From contig JAMPIH010000002.1 of assembly GCA_023662825.1 (NCBI GenBank), positions 1-64,000 of the forward strand: DNA of 64,000 bases. The letters run 5' to 3'. Position 1 is the first letter of the stretch; each line of letters opens with the position of its first letter. A program made the translations under genes and the position numbers. The notes below the pieces were generated by a model. That model worked only from the letters and a program-made list of their open reading frames with translations. It was not told the origin of the DNA and did no database searches. Origin of the DNA: Bacteroides sp. (GTDB taxonomy: Bacteria > Bacteroidota > Bacteroidia > Bacteroidales > P3). This document shows, one piece after another, positions 57,718-64,000 of this stretch.

Positions 57718-59004
57718 ATGAAGCGGACGTTCTTCCGTTTAAGGCTCCTGTTTTGCATAGCCTGCCTTTTTCCGGCGGCGGTGCAGCGCCTTGTGGCCGC
57801 GCAGTTGCTGCTGCCCATGGACGGGGTGCAGACCAATCACCTCAAGGCCTACGGCATGGCCTATTGGGTCTTGCAGAACGGCGGGCAGATAAGTTGGCTG
57901 CTCAACTACCGGGGCGGCAGTTTCCTGTTGCCGTACAGCCGCGAGATAGAAAGCGAATGCGCCATACGCGACGTATATGCGCAGGTGCTGCCCGATGCGG
58001 CGGTGAATGCGATACGCGCAGAGATCGGAGACGCGGCCTCGAACATGGACGAGGTGCCCCTGCAGAAAGCCCCGCGGATCGCCGTGTATTCGCCCAAGAG
58101 CAAGCTGCCCTGGGACGATGCGGTTACACTGGTGCTTACCTATGCCGAGATTCCCTACGATGTGGTCTATGACCGGGATGTGATGGCGGGCGAACTGCCA
58201 GTCTACGACTGGCTGCACCTGCACCATGAAGACTTTACGGGGCAGTTGGGCAAGTTCTGGGCCTCGCACCGCCATCAGGCCTGGTATATCGAGGACGAGC
58301 AGGTGCAAAAAGCCACCGCCCGCGAGTTCGGCTTTACCAAGGTCTCCCAGCTCAAGCTCGCCGTGGCGCACAAGATACGCGATTTCGTGGTGGGCGGCGG
58401 CTTTTTGTTCGCCATGTGCTCCGCCCCCGACAGCTACGATGTGGCCCTGGCCGCCGAAGGCGTGGATATCTGCGACGTGCCTTTCGACGGCGACCCCATC
58501 GAATCCGGCGCCCAGCAGAAATTAGATTATGGCAAGACCTTCGCCTTCCGCGACTTCAAGATCGTTACCGACCCCTATCTGTACGAGATTTCCGATATCG
58601 ACGTTACATTGAGCCGTCCGCGCTCGCTCAACGCCAAGAATGATTTCTTCAGCCTCTTCGAGTTTTCGGCCAAGTGGGACTGGATTCCCACCATGCTGTG
58701 CCAGAACCACGAGAAGGTGGTGCACGGTTTCATGGGGCAGACCACGGCTTTCCGCCGCGACCTGCTCAAGCCGGGCGTCACCGTGCTGGGGCAGAACGAG
58801 GCCTTGGGCGAGGCCCGCTATATCCACGGAACCTACGGCAAGGGTACGTGGACGTTCTTAGGGGGGCATGATCCGGAAGACTACCAGCATTTCGTGGGCA
58901 ATCCGCCCACCGACCTGAACCTGTATCCTCATTCGCCGGGGTATCGGCTTATTTTGAACAATATTTTGTTTCCGGCGGCAAAAAAGGAAAAGCAAAAGAC
59001 GTAA
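57718..59004 (+). CDS. Conserved exported Bacteroidota protein, often mislabelled asparagine synthetase B
   Basis: 428 aa with a signal peptide (LLFCIACLFPAAVQRLVAAQ). The body is well conserved in Bacteroidota as I recall it, including LLLPMDGVQTNHLKAYGMAY, VYSPKSKLPWDDAVTLVLTY, DWLHLHHEDFTGQ and GGFLFAMCSAPDSYD. Databases often name it asparagine synthetase B, but it has no N-terminal Cys nucleophile, no PP-loop ATPase motif and is exported, so that name is not supported. The GGFLFAMCSAPDSYD stretch recalls class I glutamine amidotransferase-like folds. Function unknown. It follows dnaB by 23 bp. Confidence 0.78.
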   Translation: MKRTFFRLRLLFCIACLFPAAVQRLVAAQLLLPMDGVQTNHLKAYGMAYWVLQNGGQISWLLNYRGGSFLLPYSREIESECAIRDVYAQVLPDAAVNAIRAEIGDAASNMDEVPLQKAPRIAVYSPKSKLPWDDAVTLVLTYAEIPYDVVYDRDVMAGELPVYDWLHLHHEDFTGQLGKFWASHRHQAWYIEDEQVQKATAREFGFTKVSQLKLAVAHKIRDFVVGGGFLFAMCSAPDSYDVALAAEGVDICDVPFDGDPIESGAQQKLDYGKTFAFRDFKIVTDPYLYEISDIDVTLSRPRSLNAKNDFFSLFEFSAKWDWIPTMLCQNHEKVVHGFMGQTTAFRRDLLKPGVTVLGQNEALGEARYIHGTYGKGTWTFLGGHDPEDYQHFVGNPPTDLNLYPHSPGYRLILNNILFPAAKKEKQKT

Positions 59005-59011
59005 AAAGCGT

Positions 59012-59275
59012 TTACCGTTTTTTTTGTACCGGTTGCCCGAACAAATCCACGGGGCCGAACAGGTCCAATTGGTTTTCGAGCTGGGTGTCGATGTCTTCGA
59101 GATCGGCGTTCTTGTAGTATTCGCGCAATGCCTTTTTTACCAGTTGCCTGAAGCCGATATGCTCGTAGGCGCACAAGCGGTCGTAACGCGCCTTCTCCGT
59201 ATCGGAAATACGGAAACTGTATTGGCGGAACCTAAGCTTTTTTTTGGCCTTCCGGCTCGGTTTGCGTGCGGGCAT
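59012..59275 (-). CDS. Small ribbon-helix-helix-like protein
   Basis: 87 aa. A very basic N-terminus (ARKPSRKAKKKLRF) is followed by a strand-like segment RQYSFRIS and two helices (TEKARYDRLCAYEHIGFRQL and VKKALREYYKNAD). This layout resembles CopG/Arc-type ribbon-helix-helix DNA-binding proteins, but the resemblance is structural guesswork. It starts 8 bp after the DUF4831 gene stop on the same strand, so they are probably cotranscribed, and it ends 7 bp from the convergent gene 57718-59004. Confidence 0.6.
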   Translation of the reverse strand: MPARKPSRKAKKKLRFRQYSFRISDTEKARYDRLCAYEHIGFRQLVKKALREYYKNADLEDIDTQLENQLDLFGPVDLFGQPVQKKR

Positions 59276-59283
59276 GCGGTGTT

Positions 59284-60489
59284 TTATTTGGTTCCCGTTT
59301 TATCCTGTACCGGTCCGAAATACATCAGGCCGCCGCTCTTGCCGTCTATGCGCAGGCGGTAGTGGCTGCGCACTGGCAGCTGTAGGGCCTTGCCCCATTG
59401 GGCCACGAACACTTCCCGGCTCTCGATTTCCTTGTCTTCGTAAACCACCTGTGCCCTGGCCTTGCACGGCATGCGGTAATAGAATCCGCCGGGCCTGTCA
59501 CCGGAGGCGTTCGCTGTCTGGAATGAAGCCGCCTTTTCGCCTGCGGAGGGCAGTACCGAGAGCCTGAACACAAGGTGGTCTTCCATCGGTTCGTCCATAT
59601 CGGTAGGTTCTATGCCGTATTCGGGGCTGAACAGTGCCACCGGGTATTCGTAAACGCCCTCCTGCGGCGTGATTTCGAACGAATAACGAACGTCCTGCGT
59701 ACGCACGGTGCCTGTAAAGCAGTCCAGATAACTGCGTTCGTTCCGCTCCATCTGGCGGTACATGAACTCCATCGTGCCGGCGGGGTAGGCCACTTCCTGC
59801 AAGCCGGAGAGCAGCTCGGCCTTGGCCGCCTGCAGCTTGAAGATTTGGTCAGCCATCTTGCGCGCCTGTTCGCTCAGGCTTTTTTCATCGACCACGGGGC
59901 GCAGTATCTTTTCGATAACGGTATTGGTGTCGGTTTCGTAACGGCGTATCACCGTGTCGAATTTCTGGCGGATGTTCAGGTCGGCCACGGGCAGGGCGGT
60001 TATCGGCTGCCGATCGGGCGTTTCGGGCGCTTCCCGGCGGGGCTGCCTGCGGTCGCGCTCAGGACCGTCGGGGCGGCAGGAGGGTTTGCCATCGGCCTGC
60101 TGAAAGCCCGTGTTCACGCCCAGCAGTAGGCCTTCGGGGCTCAGTTGCAGGGCGGGAAGTTCGCTGCCTTGCACGGCATACACCTGCGTGGGGTCGGGAT
60201 GCGGGAGGGTGCGGATGGAAATGTGCTTGATCTTATAGCGTACGGTGTTTTCCTTGATGGCGGGCAGTTTGAGCATCTTTTCGGCGTAGTCGCTGTAAAC
60301 ACCGCGTTCCGAAATGGTTTCCTCTATATCTACCGTAATCCGGTAGCTGTTTTGGGGTAGGCTGTAAAAGAGCGCGTTTTCGGCGGGTTTGGCCAAGCGT
60401 GAGGAAGCGGGATAGACGGCATACTGCGCCCGGGAAGCTTGCAGCGACAAGGCAAGCGCGGCGGCAGCCAACAAAATTCTACGTTTCAT
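59284..60489 (-). CDS. DUF4831 family exported protein
   Basis: 401 aa with a signal peptide (RILLAAAALALSLQASRAQ). Family resemblance: ALFYSLPQNSYRITVDIEET, GVYSDYAEKMLKLP, VRYKIKHISIRTLPHPDPTQ and FYRMPCKARAQVVYEDKEIE. The middle (about 130-170) is a low-complexity, Arg/Pro-rich insertion (PERDRRQPRREAPETPDRQP). The function of DUF4831 proteins is unknown. A -7 box lies 22 bp upstream. Confidence 0.8.
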   Translation of the reverse strand: MKRRILLAAAALALSLQASRAQYAVYPASSRLAKPAENALFYSLPQNSYRITVDIEETISERGVYSDYAEKMLKLPAIKENTVRYKIKHISIRTLPHPDPTQVYAVQGSELPALQLSPEGLLLGVNTGFQQADGKPSCRPDGPERDRRQPRREAPETPDRQPITALPVADLNIRQKFDTVIRRYETDTNTVIEKILRPVVDEKSLSEQARKMADQIFKLQAAKAELLSGLQEVAYPAGTMEFMYRQMERNERSYLDCFTGTVRTQDVRYSFEITPQEGVYEYPVALFSPEYGIEPTDMDEPMEDHLVFRLSVLPSAGEKAASFQTANASGDRPGGFYYRMPCKARAQVVYEDKEIESREVFVAQWGKALQLPVRSHYRLRIDGKSGGLMYFGPVQDKTGTK

Positions 60490-60511
60490 ATAAAGGCAAT
60501 TCTACAAACGC

Positions 60512-60519
60512 CAAAGTTA
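60512..60519 (-). promoter_or_regulatory. -7 box of the DUF4831 gene
   Basis: TAACTTTG on the - strand fits TAnnTTTG, 22 bp before the start codon. Confidence 0.6.
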
Positions 60520-60691
60520 ACTTCATAATTCGGTTTTGTCAAATAATGGCGTTTACAGAGGGCGGATTCGACCATTTTTACGGTATTCTTCGAAGAATGT
60601 ATCGGCAAAAATAAAGCGGTTTTTTGTTCGGACAGTAGTACGGATTGAGCCAAAACACGCATATTCTGAAACTGTTTGGCATTGGGGTAAT

Positions 60692-60727
60692 AAAAAGGCA
60701 GGAAAAGAACGCTCTTTCCCTGCCTTT
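60692..60727 (-). terminator. Terminator after the RND/TolC efflux genes
   Basis: Read on the - strand, AAAGGCAGGGAAAGA pairs with TCTTTTCCTGCCTTT (one G-U pair), followed by TTTTA. It lies 19 bp past the stop of the - strand gene 60747-62330. Confidence 0.8.
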
Positions 60728-60746
60728 CATCGGGTGTACGTATGGC

Positions 60747-62330
60747 CTACTTCCCGCCCGGAATCTCGTCGGCCTCGTTCAGCGGGGCGGGGGCGAGTTC
60801 CTTGGGTTCCTTATCCTTCTTGTTGACGTTCTTGTCTTCCTTGAGAATCTTGCCCTTCTGGGCGTCGATCACCATTTCGCCTTGCCGGTACTGGCCGGTG
60901 GCGTGCAGGTATTCCATACGCTTGAGCACATAGTTGGTGTAGTCGTTGGCATATTGGTCGCGGCTCTGGTGCAGCAGGCTTTCGGCGTTGAGCAGTTCGG
61001 TCATCGTGGCCGTTCCCGCCTCGTAGGCATCGTTCTGCATGCGGAAGTTCTCGGCGGCCGTCTCGATCGACAACTTGGAAATCTCCACCTGATTGTAGTA
61101 TTCCTCCAGCTGGTTGTAGAGCTGCTGCATCTGCACCGTAAGCAGTTCGCCCGCGTTGTCGCGGGTGTTCTCGGCCACCTGCAGGGCAAGGTTCGCCTTT
61201 TTCATCTTCAGCCCGCCGCCCCACCATTTGGTGATGGGCACGTGCACCGCCGCCGTGCCGAACCAGAACGAACGGTCGATGTTGTTCAGGAAATTGTGAT
61301 AGGCGAAACCGCCGCCCACCATGATGTTGGGCAGGTTGTCGCCCAATGCGAGGCGTTTGCGCAGGCGGGTGGCCTCCACACTCTTTTCCAGCAGGCGGAA
61401 ATTGAGGTTGCCCTCCAGTGCCGCCTGATGGTTGGCGCGGTAGGTTTCGGGTGTGGAAAGCAGTTCATCCTCCATCGTCACAATGTCGAAACTGTCCACC
61501 GCAATGCCGATATACTGCCCCAGCACCATCTTGGTGAGGCTGATGCCGTTGCGTACCTGAATCAATCCGCTCTTCACCTGATTGGCCTTGAGGTTCACCT
61601 GCAAGGCATCGTTGCGGTTCTTCACGCCCGAGGCCACGGCCTCGTCCACATTGCCCTGCAGGTTGTTCAGCAGGCTGTCCATGCTGATGACCGTCTTTTC
61701 CTTCTCTCGCAGGTTGAGCAGCTGGCGGTAGTATTTCTCCACGGTAAGCAGCACTTCATCGTGGGTCTGCTGCAACTGGTAGGCCTTTACCTGTTCGCCC
61801 ACCTTGTAGAGTTTCTGGGCGTTCACGATTTTCATGCCCATAAACACCGGCTGTACGGCGGTAACGGAGGCGCCCAGACCCTTGTCGAGTACTTCCACTT
61901 CCCGTTTCCCGAGATTGTTGAAGTCTTTGATTCCCTGGTTGATTTCCCCCAATTTGCCATTTTGTATCAACTCGGTAAGAGCTTCCACAACGGCGGTCGG
62001 CAACTGGCTTATCAGTTCGTTGGGAAAAGGCAGTTCGGGAATCGTGGGCAGGTTCACGAAGTCGCCCAGTTCACCGCCCAGAATGCCTTTGTCGGCAATG
62101 AATCCGATGCCCGTGGCCTGGATGGAGGGAAAGAAATTGGCGATGTTGGCCTGTCGGTCGGCCTTGGCCATCTCCACTTCCAGACGGGCGTTCTTCATCT
62201 TGACGTTGTTGGCCAGGGCCAGATCCTGACATTCCTGCAAGGTCAACCGGCGGGGCTGGGCCAAGAGGGGAGAAGCCAGCAGGCTTGCCAATCCCAAGCC
62301 GAATACTATCTTTATCTTTATCTTTTTCAT
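60747..62330 (-). CDS. TolC family outer-membrane efflux protein
   Basis: 527 aa with a signal peptide (IVFGLGLASLLASPLLAQ). OEP-type repeats are seen: RLTLQECQDLALANNVKMKN near the N-terminus and LALQVAENTRDNAGELLTVQ in the second half, with long coiled helices typical of the TolC barrel-and-tunnel. A charged, Lys-rich tail ends the protein. It directly follows the RND permease on the same strand (1 bp gap), so both belong to one tripartite efflux operon; the membrane fusion protein would lie upstream, outside the window. Confidence 0.93.
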   Translation of the reverse strand: MKKIKIKIVFGLGLASLLASPLLAQPRRLTLQECQDLALANNVKMKNARLEVEMAKADRQANIANFFPSIQATGIGFIADKGILGGELGDFVNLPTIPELPFPNELISQLPTAVVEALTELIQNGKLGEINQGIKDFNNLGKREVEVLDKGLGASVTAVQPVFMGMKIVNAQKLYKVGEQVKAYQLQQTHDEVLLTVEKYYRQLLNLREKEKTVISMDSLLNNLQGNVDEAVASGVKNRNDALQVNLKANQVKSGLIQVRNGISLTKMVLGQYIGIAVDSFDIVTMEDELLSTPETYRANHQAALEGNLNFRLLEKSVEATRLRKRLALGDNLPNIMVGGGFAYHNFLNNIDRSFWFGTAAVHVPITKWWGGGLKMKKANLALQVAENTRDNAGELLTVQMQQLYNQLEEYYNQVEISKLSIETAAENFRMQNDAYEAGTATMTELLNAESLLHQSRDQYANDYTNYVLKRMEYLHATGQYRQGEMVIDAQKGKILKEDKNVNKKDKEPKELAPAPLNEADEIPGGK

Positions 62331-62331
62331 C

Positions 62332-64000
62332 TTAGTTCATGTTTAATGCGGCCGAAACCGTTTGGGTGGAAGCGGCCTTGTCCGCGCCGCGGAAAACCAG
62401 CCAGTAGGCCACCGGCAATACGGTAACCACCAATACCATCGAGATAAGCGAGCCGAAGCAGATAACCGCGCCCATAGGCGACCACAGGCCGCTGCCGCCC
62501 AGAATCATCGGCACCACGCCCATAGAGGCCGCCGCCGAGGTAAGGAAGATGGGGCGCATACGGCGCTGGGCCGAGTGTACGGCCGCCTGATAGACGCTCA
62601 TTCCTTCGTGGTTGCGCAGCTGCTGGGCGTAGTCGAGCATGATGATGCCGTTCCTCACCAGGATGCCCATCAGCGACACGAAGCCCAGGATGGCGGTCAG
62701 GCTGAAGTCCTTGCCCAGTATCCACAGGCCGAAGAATCCCCCGAACACGCATAGGGCGATGGAGCAGAGCACCAGCAAGGCCATGTTGATCTGCTTGAAG
62801 TGGAAAAGCAGGATAAAGAAGATGATGGCGATGGCGATGCACAGCCCGCTGAGGATGCGCGGGATATTGGTCTCGTCGATTTCCCGCGAGCCGCCGTACG
62901 AAACGTTGATGTTGTCGGGCATATCGAGCTGCTTGAGCTGTCTATCGACCGCATTGGTGCGTTCGGTGGCGTTGTAGCCCCTCACCATGTCGGCCGACAC
63001 GGTAAGGGTGCGCACGCCGTTCTTGCGCACGATGGTGCCGTCTGTCCAGTCGGGACTGATGTTGGCCACCTGCCGCAGGGGTACCGGTTGCCCGCCGATC
63101 AAGGTGGGCAAGAGGCCGTTGTTGATGTCGGTGAGGTTGGCTTCGTGGTCGCGGTCGGACTTGATGACCACCTTGATCGGGTAGTCGCCGTCCCAAAGCG
63201 TGGTGATGGGCACTCCGTCGCCCATCTGCAAGGCGATGGTGGCCGAAAGCAGGGTCTTGTTGATGCCCAGGCGGTTGGCCTCGTCTTTGTTGATGTCCAC
63301 GTTCACGCCCGGCAGTGAGCCGTCGAACGATGAACGCACCATGCACAGACCTTCGGTGTTGCGCATCATCCGCATCAGGCTGTCGCCCCAGAACTTGAGC
63401 TGGGCTATGTCGTTGCCGCTGAGCCGCACTTCAAGCGGGCTGGCCGCTTCCGAATAGTCCATCTGCTTGAACCTTATCTGCGCCATGGGGAAATAGTCGG
63501 TGTAGAGGTTGGCGTATTCGTCCAGAATCTGTTCGGTGGCCTTGGGGCTCACGGTGTTCACGATAAACTGGGCGAAATTGCTGCCGCCGATCTGGGGCGC
63601 GTAGGTGGTGTGGAAACGGGGCGATCCGCTGCCCACGAACTTGGTTACCGAAGCCACGCGGGAATCGGCCTTGAGGATGCTTTCCATGCTGTCGGCGATG
63701 CCGGCCGTGGTTTCGAGCGCGGTGCCGGCGGGCAGGTAGAATTCAACGGCGAACTGGTTGCGTTCGGCCGTGGGGAAAAGCCGCTGGGGCAGGCGGGTCA
63801 TCACGAAAAAGCCCAGGGCCACCGAAAGCACGCCCACGCCCAAGGTGATGGCCGGACGCTTGAAACAGCCGGCGAGCAGTTTTTCGTAGTACTTCTGTAC
63901 GATGTCCAGGAACGACCTGCGCTGTTTTTTCTTTTCGGCCGCCGCCTGCTGCAGTCCCTTGCGGATAAAGCGGTATTGCAGGTAGGGCACCAGCAGCACC
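62332..64000 (-). CDS. RND efflux transporter permease, C-terminal part (partial)
   Basis: The last 555 or so residues of an AcrB/MdtB-like inner-membrane proton-driven pump; the start lies beyond the window end. Visible parts: a membrane segment after PAITLGVGVLSVALGFFVMT, the periplasmic porter/docking region (about 65-380 of this fragment, including RLFPTAERNQFAVEFYLPAG), and the C-terminal membrane domain with ILVRNGIIMLDYAQQ, RRMRPIFLTSAAASMGVVPM and LVVTVLPVAYWLVF. It most likely exports drugs, bile salts or similar compounds. Substrate unknown. Confidence 0.93.
   Translation of the reverse strand, partial: VLLVPYLQYRFIRKGLQQAAAEKKKQRRSFLDIVQKYYEKLLAGCFKRPAITLGVGVLSVALGFFVMTRLPQRLFPTAERNQFAVEFYLPAGTALETTAGIADSMESILKADSRVASVTKFVGSGSPRFHTTYAPQIGGSNFAQFIVNTVSPKATEQILDEYANLYTDYFPMAQIRFKQMDYSEAASPLEVRLSGNDIAQLKFWGDSLMRMMRNTEGLCMVRSSFDGSLPGVNVDINKDEANRLGINKTLLSATIALQMGDGVPITTLWDGDYPIKVVIKSDRDHEANLTDINNGLLPTLIGGQPVPLRQVANISPDWTDGTIVRKNGVRTLTVSADMVRGYNATERTNAVDRQLKQLDMPDNINVSYGGSREIDETNIPRILSGLCIAIAIIFFILLFHFKQINMALLVLCSIALCVFGGFFGLWILGKDFSLTAILGFVSLMGILVRNGIIMLDYAQQLRNHEGMSVYQAAVHSAQRRMRPIFLTSAAASMGVVPMILGGSGLWSPMGAVICFGSLISMVLVVTVLPVAYWLVFRGADKAASTQTVSAALNMN

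Overview
The window looks like a chromosomal segment from a member of the Bacteroidota, most likely order Bacteroidales. Three things point there. Promoters follow the Bacteroidota -7 consensus TAnnTTTG (TACCTTTG, TAACTTTG, TACATTTG and similar) rather than a sigma-70 -10 box. The respiratory complex I operon has a fused NuoCD and lacks NuoEFG. The gene set is also typical: S9 dipeptidyl peptidase IV, NamZ/DUF1343, DUF4831, and an exported protein usually mislabelled asparagine synthetase B. Genus cannot be fixed from the sequence alone.

Positions 1-12.9 kb are a surface-glycan locus, visibly more AT-rich than the rest. A tyrosine recombinase (69-998) and a family 2 glycosyltransferase (1364-2425) lie on the + strand. 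All other genes run on the - strand: a GT4 and a GT2 glycosyltransferase, a Wzx-type flippase, a complete translationally coupled pseudaminic acid operon pseB-C-F-G-H-I, and a DUF115/Maf-like protein that is a good candidate for the pseudaminic acid transferase. The set can make CMP-pseudaminic acid, build a glycan and flip it. No Wzy polymerase or oligosaccharyltransferase is visible.

Positions 12.9-25.9 kb hold a DUF4143 ATPase with an unusual duplicated repeat over its promoter, tRNA-Val(UAC), a PpiD-like foldase, a small cysteine-rich lipoprotein, dipeptidyl peptidase IV with an exported thioredoxin-like protein, and a - strand series: nudix, pepD, phospholipase D family, RluA-type pseudouridine synthase, panB. 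Positions 25.9-35.9 kb are the 11-gene nuoA-B-CD-H-I-J-K-L-M-N operon.

Positions 36-43.8 kb are mixed: an ORF6N protein with a perfect internal palindrome, a small lipoprotein, a 134-bp element with 16-bp terminal inverted repeats and a nested 28-bp palindrome, a peptidoglycan-recycling pair (namZ, murU-like), a MATE transporter, and the TrkH/TrkA potassium uptake pair.

Positions 43.9-64 kb hold mfd, two short divergent genes whose start codons are only 39 bp apart, an RRM protein, an RsuA-type pseudouridine synthase with two long repeat-rich tails, an AsmA-like protein, yicC, hydG (the [FeFe]-hydrogenase maturase), dnaB, the exported 'AsnB-like' protein, a ribbon-helix-helix-like protein with a DUF4831 protein, and an RND/TolC efflux pair whose permease runs off the window end.
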